The notes beneath the pieces were generated by a model, which had not been told where the DNA came from, searched no databases, and saw only the letters and a program-made list of their open reading frames with translations. The position numbers and the translations under genes are program-made. DNA of 50,000 bases from Botryococcus braunii (lineage: Eukaryota > Chlorophyta > Trebouxiophyceae): assembly GCA_002005505.1 (NCBI GenBank), contig KV908376.1, positions 497,330 to 547,329 of the forward strand, written 5' to 3'. Shown here piece by piece: positions 20,840 through 28,763 of the stretch. How positions within the stretch are numbered: position 1 is the first letter of the stretch; the number at the start of each line of letters is the position of its first letter.

Positions 20840-23800
20840 ACGACTTCTGAAGAAGGGACTTATCGAGCATTCACATTCGCCTTTTGCAGCTCCATGCTTC
20901 TTCGTGAATAAGAAAGATGGCAACTTGCGCATGGTAGTGGACTACCGGCAGTTGAATAAAGCCACCATCAAGCATCGAGCACCACTTCCTCGCATCGATG
21001 ATACTTTGGACATGCTGGGAAATGCAAGTTACTTCTCGTCACTTGATCTACACTCAGGCTACCATCAGATTCGCATCAACGACGAGGACGTCCCTAAGAC
21101 AGGATTTCGTACACCGTTCGGGCAGTACAACTTCAAAGTTTTGGCGTTTGGGTTGACCAACGCCCCCGCCACATTTCAAACAGTTATGAATAAGATCTTC
21201 TCGGAATATGTGAACGACTTCGTACTCGTGTACATGGACGACATTCTCATATACTCCAAGACGTTTGAGGAGCACATTCGGCATATTCGACTTATACTCC
21301 AGAAGCTTCGAGAGCATCAGTTGTACGCCAAGATGAAGAAGTGCTCCTGGTTGCGAGAATGGACGTTATTTCTTGGACACTTGGTTGGTCCACAGGGCAT
21401 CAAGATTGATGACTCCAAGGTCGAAGCAATCAGAAATTGGCCAACACCGACCGACGTGCACGACATACGGCAGTTCATGGGCTTGACTAACTTCGCCAAG
21501 AAGTTTGTTCAAGGATATGCGAGAATAGCTTCACCCATGAATAACCTCACCAAGCCAAAGACATCCTTCAAATGGTCACCTGACTGCGAGATGTCCTTCA
21601 ATGGTCTTAAGGATGCTATCACTACAGCACCAGTGCTCAAGGCACCAGACTTTGATAAGCCATTCACAGTCATCAGTGATGCAAGTGGTTTCGGCATGGG
21701 CGGCGTATTGGTTCAAGATGGACGCCCCATCGCGTATAATAGCAAGAAGTTCACGCCGGCAGAGAAAAATTATGGTGTGACAGAGCAAGAACTTCGAGCA
21801 GTGGTCTACAATTTGGAAGTTTGGCGCCCCTACCTTGAGGGAGCAGAGAAAGTGATCATCATTACAGACCACAACCCGAATACCTTCTTTCAAGACAAGC
21901 AAGTGTTGTCCAGACGACAAGTCAGATGGTATGAATTCTTGTCACGCTTCCACTTGGAATGGAAATATGAGCCGGGTCGCACGAACGTCGCGGATCCCTT
22001 GAGCAGATCACCAGCATTGTTGCAAGCCATGAATGACAGCATTCAGATAGCAGCAATTACGACTCGCGCTAGGGCAACTGGGTTCTCACGGCCCGCTCCA
22101 CCCACACGGGGGGAGTCGTCCCTACCACAGGGGAGCGTGGTCGAGGGAGCGGTGTCCACCCACACGGGGGACCCGGCCTTACCACAGGGGACTCAGTCCA
22201 CCCACATGGGAGGTCAGGTCCCACCACAGGGGACCCACCCAGACGTTCAAGCGCGGCCAACGACACATCATAGCAAGAAGCAGAAAACAGCAGCTCGACC
22301 GCGTGATGCAGTTTTTGATCCAGTACGGATCCCTGCGGGACCGTCTATTACTAATGACTTCGTGTCTCGTCTACGCGCATCGTACGCAGCAGATTCATTT
22401 TATGCCAACCCTGACAACGTCAGTAAAATGGTACAGCATGATGGCATATGGTACATCCAGCGCGGCGAATCATTGGTTATATCCGTACCGCACGACTTAG
22501 CGTTACGCACGCTCATCATTTCGAATTATCACAGCCCACCATGCAGAGGCCATGGCGGCTTGACCAAGACCAAGGATCTTATTGAACGGCATTTTCATTG
22601 GCAAGGAATGTACACCCAAGTGAAGAACTACATTGAGACATGTGACTTTTGTCAGCGGAATAAGTCTTCAACTCAGGCACCAGCAGGGCCTTTGCAGCCT
22701 ATTGCTCCACCAGCGAATCCTTTTGATACTATCACGATGGATTTGATTGTTGATCTTCCAGTCGACAAGGGCACCGGCTATGACTCCATCATGGTTGTTG
22801 TCGACAAGCTAACGAAGATGGCAAAGTTTCTTCCATGCAATAAGACAGTGACGTCTACGGATATTGCTCAGAAGCTCTACAGCCAAGTCTTTGCATTGTA
22901 TGGCAAACCAGCGCAGCTTATCACTGATCGTGATCCCAGATTCACGGGTAACTTCTTCCGTGAGTGGTGTCGTGGATTGAACGTCAAGCAGTCTCTTACG
23001 ACAGCGCACCACCCCCAGTCCGATGGACAGACAGAGCGCATGAACCGCATATTGGAAGATTATCTACGCAATTACGTCAACCCTCAGGGAGATGATTGGG
23101 TCAAGTACCTCCCAAGTGCAGAATTTGCAATCAACAATGCATACCAAGAGAGCATCAGAGCTTCACCATTCTTCCTGAACTTTGGTCGACACCCCACAGC
23201 AGTGGAGGGCTTGGAGGCGTTACTTCCGAAAGTAGTGCCTAACACGCGAGCACACGTCTTCAAAGTACAAGAAGCCAGCTCTGTGCGTCAGCGTATTCAA
23301 GAGCAGACTCGGGCAGCTCAAGCATGCTTGCAAGCAGCACATGAACGTGAGAAGTTATGGGTGCAAGCCCGTGGTGATATTGAGACAGCACAAGAGCGCC
23401 AGAAGAAGCAGTATGACAAGCACAGACGTGAAGTTGTGTATCAAGAAGGAGACAAGGTTCTCTTATCGACACGAAACGCCGGGCGACGCTCAGTGCTCAG
23501 CACCAAGTTTCTGCCAAAGTTCGTCGGTCCATTCACTGTGTTATCGCGAGTGGGTGATGTTGCCTACAAGTTGGAACTCCCGCCAGGACTCCGTTGGCAC
23601 AATGTGTTTCACGTCAGTCTACTCAAGCCGTACAAGCCACCCGAGCAGCCAGGCACAGAGATGCCTCAGCCGACTCCGTTACCCCCAGTCATCGACGGTG
23701 ACATGTATTATGAAGTTGAGGACATCGTTGGGCACAAGGTAAGGTGTCGTCATGTGAACGCGAAGAAGTCCCACGATGATCCGTCTCGCAAAGGCAAACC

Positions 23801-23936
23801 CCAATACCTCTACTTGGTGAAGTGGGTTGGATACCCAGACAGCGATAATTCCTGGGAGCCCGTATCCAACTTTGCTCATAATGCGGAGACCCGTGCCATG
23901 TTGACAGCTTATAAGGCAAGGAATGGGTTGAAGTGA
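20820..23936 (+). CDS. Gypsy B Pol: RT, RNase H, integrase, chromodomain
   Basis: The frame enters RT abruptly at EEIERLLKKGLIEHS. No protease or RT N-terminus precedes it. RT landmarks: CFFVNKKDGNLRMVVDYR, SLDLHSGYHQI, FGLTNAPATFQ and YMDD. RNase H: TVISDASGFGMGG and TDHN. After a linker with three Thr/Gly/Pro repeats comes integrase: the HHCC-type finger (HSPPCRGHGG, CDFCQ), and DDE residues in TMDLIVDLP, ITDRDPRF and HPQSDGQTERM. The C-terminus is a chromodomain (YEVEDIVGH, YLVKWVGYPDSDNSWEP), which directs chromoviruses to modified chromatin. It ends in TGA. All visible active sites are intact, so the pol could still act if released from a precursor. Confidence 0.95.
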   Translation, partial: YVWEEIERLLKKGLIEHSHSPFAAPCFFVNKKDGNLRMVVDYRQLNKATIKHRAPLPRIDDTLDMLGNASYFSSLDLHSGYHQIRINDEDVPKTGFRTPFGQYNFKVLAFGLTNAPATFQTVMNKIFSEYVNDFVLVYMDDILIYSKTFEEHIRHIRLILQKLREHQLYAKMKKCSWLREWTLFLGHLVGPQGIKIDDSKVEAIRNWPTPTDVHDIRQFMGLTNFAKKFVQGYARIASPMNNLTKPKTSFKWSPDCEMSFNGLKDAITTAPVLKAPDFDKPFTVISDASGFGMGGVLVQDGRPIAYNSKKFTPAEKNYGVTEQELRAVVYNLEVWRPYLEGAEKVIIITDHNPNTFFQDKQVLSRRQVRWYEFLSRFHLEWKYEPGRTNVADPLSRSPALLQAMNDSIQIAAITTRARATGFSRPAPPTRGESSLPQGSVVEGAVSTHTGDPALPQGTQSTHMGGQVPPQGTHPDVQARPTTHHSKKQKTAARPRDAVFDPVRIPAGPSITNDFVSRLRASYAADSFYANPDNVSKMVQHDGIWYIQRGESLVISVPHDLALRTLIISNYHSPPCRGHGGLTKTKDLIERHFHWQGMYTQVKNYIETCDFCQRNKSSTQAPAGPLQPIAPPANPFDTITMDLIVDLPVDKGTGYDSIMVVVDKLTKMAKFLPCNKTVTSTDIAQKLYSQVFALYGKPAQLITDRDPRFTGNFFREWCRGLNVKQSLTTAHHPQSDGQTERMNRILEDYLRNYVNPQGDDWVKYLPSAEFAINNAYQESIRASPFFLNFGRHPTAVEGLEALLPKVVPNTRAHVFKVQEASSVRQRIQEQTRAAQACLQAAHEREKLWVQARGDIETAQERQKKQYDKHRREVVYQEGDKVLLSTRNAGRRSVLSTKFLPKFVGPFTVLSRVGDVAYKLELPPGLRWHNVFHVSLLKPYKPPEQPGTEMPQPTPLPPVIDGDMYYEVEDIVGHKVRCRHVNAKKSHDDPSRKGKPQYLYLVKWVGYPDSDNSWEPVSNFAHNAETRAMLTAYKARNGLK
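22099..22232 (+). repeat. Three linker repeats in gypsy B pol
   Basis: The pattern CCCACACGGG, a short spacer, then ACCACAGGGGA occurs three times (about 22099-22134, 22156-22190, 22198-22232) between RNase H and integrase, encoding Thr-His-Thr/Met-Gly and Pro-Gln-Gly motifs. A fourth copy lies in the 3' untranslated region at 24439-24470. Confidence 0.8.
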
Positions 23937-24566
23937 CCTACACACCCACCTTAGCCTGGCCGGCACCCCTCTTGAGGTAGGGGGGGGGGGAGCCCAGAGG
24001 CCAAAAGCAGCTATACGGTAATTGTACCGTCAGCATGAAAGGAGTAACGCGTAACGGGGAACGCGTTGACTTTCCTTATTGCATATGAATGGGCACATCA
24101 GATGGGTCATCCTAAGCAGGTCAGTGACCTTGCATATAACGGCAGCGTCGTACAGGGACTGCAGCCCTGCGTCGATGAGTACCGGTCCACTGGAGGGTCT
24201 CATCAGCCGACGGGTGTGTGTGCGTGGCCCACGGATGCCATTGCTACTCACTTACACGCTAACCCCAAGAGCAGCTCGTGGTAGTTGCTAGGACCATGGC
24301 TTATGGGAGCGGTCCAGACGAGTCGGGCATCGTCACCTGTCCACGTCTTGTTGGGTAGTTGGGAGACTGATCACCTCACTGCTATTCCTTCATGGCGGAG
24401 TAGTTGGTCACTACTCAGGTACTGGATAGCTCAGTGATCACCCACACGGGCCCTTGTGGTACCACAGGGATCATTGTAGCTCAGTTGTGTTGAGACAGCA
24501 TGCAGTTGTATAATGCTTGCAGTATGGTCTGTCCGAGGACGGCCAGAGACTTGAGGTGGGGGGAGA
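23937..24566 (+). other. 3' untranslated region of gypsy B, with polypurine tract
   Basis: No ORF of interest. It holds a G9-10 run near 23980, the near-palindrome CCCTTGTGGTACCACAGGG (24451-24469) within the fourth linker-type repeat, and the polypurine tract GAGGTGGGGGGAGA (24553-24566) next to the 3' LTR. Confidence 0.75.
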
Positions 24567-24789
24567 TGTAACTGCGCTCGAGGTCTCGTTCCGAGCAGCG
24601 GCGGTACAATCGAAGGTCAGTGCGATCGTGATTTGATATCTCGTTACCGAGCGTTACTTCAGCGGGTTGGTCTTGACGGCTCAGCAACGTGCAGACAAGA
24701 GACTTTGAAGAGACTTCAAGATCAGCGCATGTAATCATCGAATCTGCCTTTCCGTCTCCGTCTGACTCTAATTACATCCCAACACTACA
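24567..24789 (+). repeat. 3' LTR of gypsy B (223 bp)
   Basis: Identical by eye to 18370-18592, followed by the target duplication TTTTG (24790-24794). Confidence 0.96.
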
Positions 24790-26890
24790 TTTTGCTTTAA
24801 CAACTGATTGGTCAAAAACAGCCATAGGTGCCATACTTAGTCAACCTGACCCTGTGACTAATTTTGACCATCCCATAGCCTTTGCTTCAAAAACACTAAA
24901 ACAGGCTGAGAGGAACTACTCTCCCACGGAAGGGGAATGCTTTGCACTCGTTTGGGCGTGTGAGAAATTTCGACCTTTCTTACACGGAAGGCGCTTTATT
25001 GCTTATACTGATCATGCACCCTTACAGTATTTGGATTCGAAGCGACACACAAACAGTAAATTAGAACGATGGGCCCTTAGGCTCCAAGAATTTGACATCG
25101 ATATCCAGTATAAAAAAGGGGCTGATAATCTTGTTGCTGATTGCCTATCCCGTTGCGTGCATTCTGAAGCTTTACATGTTTATGCTGTTACGCCCATTTG
25201 GGAACCTCAACCTGTGAAGCAAAGTGACCTTGACTCTATTCCATGTGTAATTTGTGGTTTTCCGCAAGGTGATGACAATATTGTTTTGTGCGATGGATGT
25301 AACCGTTGCTTTCACCTGCGATGTTTGTTTCCACCCCGCTCAATCGTACCTTGGGGCTGCTGGTTCTGCCCGGCTTGTGATCCATATCTTGGAAAAGATG
25401 GAGAACTAAAGATTGCAGAGATCAAGAATGCAGAAACGCCTTTGGAATGCCACAGACACGACCCTTATAGGGATGCTGCATTTTTGGACTTTGTTTATTC
25501 TGGACACAATCTAGATCTTTTGACCAATCTTCCTCCCAAGATAGCGGCAGAATTCAGAAGAAGAGGCTCGTACTTCACAGCACACCCGTCCATCACTGGT
25601 TGGTTGCTTGTTTTCAAGAAAATCAGAGGTAGGCCACCACGTTGGCTCGTCTGCCCTCCTGTGCCGTACAGATGGGACATCATTGCTATGATAAATGACG
25701 TGCTTGCCCATCCTGGTGTTGCCCAAACCCTTGTAGTTCTTCACCAACACTTTCACTGGCCTGGACTTAAGGCCGATGTTGAGTTGTTTGTGCGTACTTG
25801 TGAGCCATGCCAAAAGTCCAAGGCTTTGGCTCCTGAACCTCCGTTACTTCAGAAACCTGCTTTATCTGGCCCTATGAATCACGTGCACATTGACCTTTTT
25901 GGCCCTCTTCCTCGCATGTTGGCAAAAGACAGTCACGGCAAACAAGACAAACAAAAACTTTGGGTTGTGTTGATGATCGACTATTTTACTAAAGTAGCTG
26001 AGATGATCACCGTGCAAGATAAGACCTCTTTGTCTGTTGCCTCTGCCTTTTATTGTGCTTGGATTTGTAGGTATGGTGTACCTTCTGTTGTGACATCCGA
26101 TAATGGGAATGAATTTGCTGCCGAATTCGAACACATGCTATCACGCTTGGGGATTTATCACATTCGGATCTCCCCAAACCATCCCTCTGCAAATGGTGTG
26201 GTTGAGCGTTTAGTAAAAACTGTGAAGGACATGCTGACCAAACACTATAACGATTATCCAACCAACTGGTCAGATTCTCTTCCCACAGTGCAGCAAGCTT
26301 ATATGTCCCGCAAGCATGCTTCGATCTGTAATTTCTCACCTGCAGAAATGTTATATGGCTATGCCCCTAAACTGCCTTTGGCTGTGAGAGAGGTGCTTGT
26401 AAATTCTGCAGAAGCCATCTCCCCTGAACACTATGTGTGTAAGTTGCATGATAAATTGAGAGAACAGTATGACTTGGTTGCGCGTGCTTTGGACAACGCC
26501 ATGCACAAGAACATAGTAGGGCGTGTCAACCGCAATCATGACAAACGCAAACACACAAACTTACAGGTGGATGATCTGGTGTTGGAGATTACACAGAACT
26601 CTGGCCCTCTTCAAACGGGTCTGAGAGGTCCTTTTCGTATTGTGAGTTTCAATGATAACAAGACTATTGCAATTTTGACCACGGGTGGTACACAATTCAA
26701 AAAACCACAACTGTTCAAACGACATGTGACACACTTGGTCAAATATCACGAACCGCTTGGAGATTGGGGGGGGAGAGTCCACACAACACCTGAATATCAG
26801 TACAACTTTGTCCCTCAATACATTTCTAACAATCACCAAGCAGTCATGACGCAATATGAAATCTTCAATTCACTAGAATTAGGATACTAA
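24790..26890 (+). CDS. Gypsy A pol, RNase H - PHD finger - integrase
   Basis: From the duplicated TTTTG the frame continues pol: RNase H with TTDWSKTAIGAILSQ, GECFALVWA and YTDHAPL. A PHD finger lies at 25244-25378 with C4HC3 spacing: CVIC, eleven residues, CDGC, His after four, Cys, then WFCPAC with the conserved Trp two residues before the seventh ligand. Integrase follows: the HHCC-type finger (LAHPGVAQ, FHWPGLK, CEPCQ) and catalytic residues in HVHIDLFGPL, TSDNGNEF and HPSANGVVERL. There is no C-terminal chromodomain; the tail is anonymous. PHD fingers usually read histone H3 tails, so this one could guide integration. It ends in TAA, followed by ATGTGGGGGTAG, a possible polypurine tract. 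Confidence 0.93.
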
Positions 26891-27437
26891 ATGTGGGGGT
26901 AGTAGAAGTATTTCCCACTGCAGGTACCTGGATTTTAGCTGCATTTGCAGGACTGACCATGGAATGCCACACAAACACATCTACCTTGCCGCATTCCACA
27001 GGGTCATGCACTTTGGGGCTTTCCCCATGAACTTTATAATGTTTTAAGGCTTTCTGCCTTGGATGCACATTGTGTTTTATTGCCAAGGGGCTTACCCCTC
27101 AGAATTTCGTCCTTATTTTGGCACTTGCGCCAGCAGTATAATTAAATATCTTTTGGCACTTGCGCCAGCTGATTATTTGGATATATTTTTGGGCATTTGC
27201 GCCTTTTCTTTTATCAAAAATATCTGGTACTTGCGCCAGAATCTTCCAGAATCTTCGATAAGATCAAGGATCCGTGATCTGGGATGGGGGCTGGGGCTGT
27301 GAGAAGTGAGAGAGAGTCTTGCAGATCTTTATGTTTAGTAGCCCAGTGTCTCTGGATTTGTATCGGTTACATCCTGTCCTTGTCGAATCGGCTGCGGACG
27401 TTCCGTCCGAGCCGTCGGATTTCGTTCACGAAGGATC
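26891..27437 (+). repeat. Region after gypsy A pol with repeated CACTTGCGCCAG
   Basis: The word TTGGCACTTGCGCCAG occurs near 27117 and 27151, and shorter relatives (GGGCATTTGCGCC, GGTACTTGCGCCAG) near 27189 and 27224, about 35-40 bp apart. This should be the 3' LTR or untranslated region of gypsy A, but no counterpart was seen upstream of gag. No gene is recognised. Where A ends and X1 resumes is unknown. Confidence 0.5.
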
Positions 27438-27779
27438 ATGGGAGAAGCAAATGTAGAGAGGAGCTCTCTCCACAACACCATGGTTGAATGTGGTATCATG
27501 CAGAAAGCACAACACCTAAGTGCTGTCTTTTCTACTTTGGTTGGTAAATCTGATAGGCAGATTGCTGAAGAAATTCTTATCAATCCTTCAAACTCTGTAT
27601 CTCTCGAACGTAGTATGCATGACGTTGGGAAGTTTGTCAATATACTTCTCAAAACGTCAAAATCAGTCAACAGGAGCATTAAGGACCCACTCGAGGCAGC
27701 TGGCCTCAGGGATGCTGAGGTAGGGTTAGACTCCCTTTCTGATCACGACATATATGTCATGGTTTACCCTGTGACATAA
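27438..27779 (+). CDS. Small ORF at the end of X1, unknown function (113 aa)
   Basis: An ATG at 27438 opens 113 codons. The frame runs through the X1 tail and TATA spacer into the head repeat of X2, so the last codons do not belong to one element. No family is recognised; it is mostly helical-looking and polar. It may be a captured exon or chance. Confidence 0.3.
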   Translation: MGEANVERSSLHNTMVECGIMQKAQHLSAVFSTLVGKSDRQIAEEILINPSNSVSLERSMHDVGKFVNILLKTSKSVNRSIKDPLEAAGLRDAEVGLDSLSDHDIYVMVYPVT

Positions 27780-28763
27780 TGTGTTTACAATTTACGTGGT
27801 CGTAATTACTAACGCCCCACGTGAGCAGTACTGTTGCTCGCCTATGGATAGCTCGCGTCGTCTGCTGTATCCTTCAGGTTTGATATACTGGGATATACAA
27901 GAATTTATGTTTTTCTGAAAATTTGGGGATTGGACGCGCCAGAAACTGGGTAATGCAAGAGTGCTGTGTGTGTGTGAGAAGAAGGAAGGGGGGCTAATCC
28001 AGGGTGAAGCACTTCTTGAGCTGGGAGTAGACTCGAGCGACAGTGAGATGGAGGAAACGAAATCGAAGAAAAGAAAGAATCGCGGAGGCACAGTGAGGAA
28101 CAAAAGAAGGACCTATAAAATGGCCCAAGCCATTGAAGACCTGACTTTGCAGGAAAATCCTGCTACACCCAACAGTGGGCTTTAAACTAATTGTTGCAAT
28201 TGAGACTTGTGCATTTACATTTGAGTTGCTTGTTTTGTACCATTGTGGCACTTGAGTATTACTGCAAAATGGACATAATCCTGATTGTTGCAGACAGTAT
28301 GGACAAGTCTGAGCCATTTCTTGGCCACAGTATCAATCTTTTGTTGCTGAAGGACATGTTTTTGAGCACTGGATGCCAATGTGGAGTATCCAGACAGCTT
28401 AACCACCATCCACTACTGACAATTTGCAGAGGAGGACAGCAGAGCCCCTCAGTACTTGCTGTTATTTGTTTTTGAGATGGTGGACAAGTCGCACTTGATC
28501 AGAACCAGCTTTAAGCATATTGATAGCGGTCAAGTGACAGTATTATAAATCATCTCGAGAGTTCTTATTGGCGAGTGTTGTGTTAAGTTTATTTGAGATA
28601 AGTAGGCTGGCATGACACGGGTCAAGACTCTTTTGGCTGTGCAAGACATGTTTTGGTACCTTATGATGCCATAGTTGTACTTGCAATTTAGTGCAGTATA
28701 TGTGTTATGCAATCTTCTCCTTGTTCACAAAAACAAGGACATGTAAACTTTCTGATCACGACA
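27755..28763 (+). mobile_element. Unit X2 of the composite (1009 bp)
   Basis: It starts with the 122-bp head (27755-27876) and ends CTTTCTGATCACGACA (28748-28763), the same head and tail as X1 but a different interior. A hairpin CCTTGTT/AACAAGG (28719-28738) lies nine bases before the tail. It holds one short basic ORF and otherwise AT-rich sequence without similarity to X1. The right flank CAGC matches the left flank of X1, not the TATA on its own left, so X1 and X2 seem to have inserted together. Confidence 0.6.
27961..28185 (+). CDS. Small basic ORF in X2, unknown function
   Basis: About 74 codons, without an ATG at the first position (GTG), including the Lys/Arg-rich stretch KSKKRKNRGG that resembles a nuclear localisation signal. 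No family is recognised. It may be a captured gene fragment or non-coding. Confidence 0.25.
   Translation: MLCVCEKKEGGLIQGEALLELGVDSSDSEMEETKSKKRKNRGGTVRNKRRTYKMAQAIEDLTLQENPATPNSGL

Larger units (their letters stand above)
18370..24789 (+). mobile_element. Ty3/gypsy chromovirus B, nested in gypsy A
   Basis: The element is 6420 bp long, with 223-bp LTRs that look identical, 5-bp duplication TTTTG, primer site TGGTATCGG at 18595 and a purine tract before the 3' LTR. It has three overlapping frames: an upstream ORF, gag, and pol with RT, RNase H, integrase and chromodomain. The protease and RT N-terminus are missing between gag and pol. It is the innermost layer and among the most recent insertions. 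Confidence 0.96.
13126..26890 (+). mobile_element. Ty3/gypsy-type retrotransposon A (coding extent), with PHD finger
   Basis: The coding order is gag, protease, RT, RNase H, PHD finger, integrase. Element B interrupts the RNase H start (duplication TTTTG at 18365-18369 and 24790-24794); removing B joins the halves in frame. The given extent covers coding sequence only, because no LTR pair could be recognised. A lies within X1 of the composite. Without B it has about 7.3 kb of coding sequence, large for a gypsy element because of its long gag. Confidence 0.88.
11737..28763 (+). mobile_element. Composite insertion of unknown class (units X1 and X2) in copia C
   Basis: The insertion starts TGTCATGG, ends TCACGACA and is flanked by CAGC (11733-11736 and 28764-28767). 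Removing it joins the two copia pol halves in frame. It is two head-to-tail units. X1 (11737-27750, including gypsy A and B) and X2 (27755-28763) share a 122-bp head and the 16-bp tail CTTTCTGATCACGACA, separated by TATA. A hairpin precedes each tail by 9-14 bases. The ends form a short imperfect inverted repeat (TGTCATGG against TGTCGTGA). No transposase is visible, so the class is open: a DNA transposon dimer, a rolling-circle type element, or a rearranged LTR element. Confidence 0.6.

Noticed and set aside
24689..24789. Start of the gypsy A RNase H-integrase frame at 24689
   Set aside because: This part is inside the 3' LTR of gypsy B; the A frame begins at the TTTTG duplication.
28707..28763. 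Copia RT reading frame starting at the ATG at 28707
   Set aside because: The codons before 28764 lie in unit X2 of the composite insertion; the true frame comes from 11736 across the CAGC duplication.
11737..28763. Helitron assignment for the composite element
   Set aside because: Hairpin plus CTGA fits, but the element extends eight bases past CTGA, duplicates CAGC, and was not inserted between A and T; no Rep/helicase ORF is visible.
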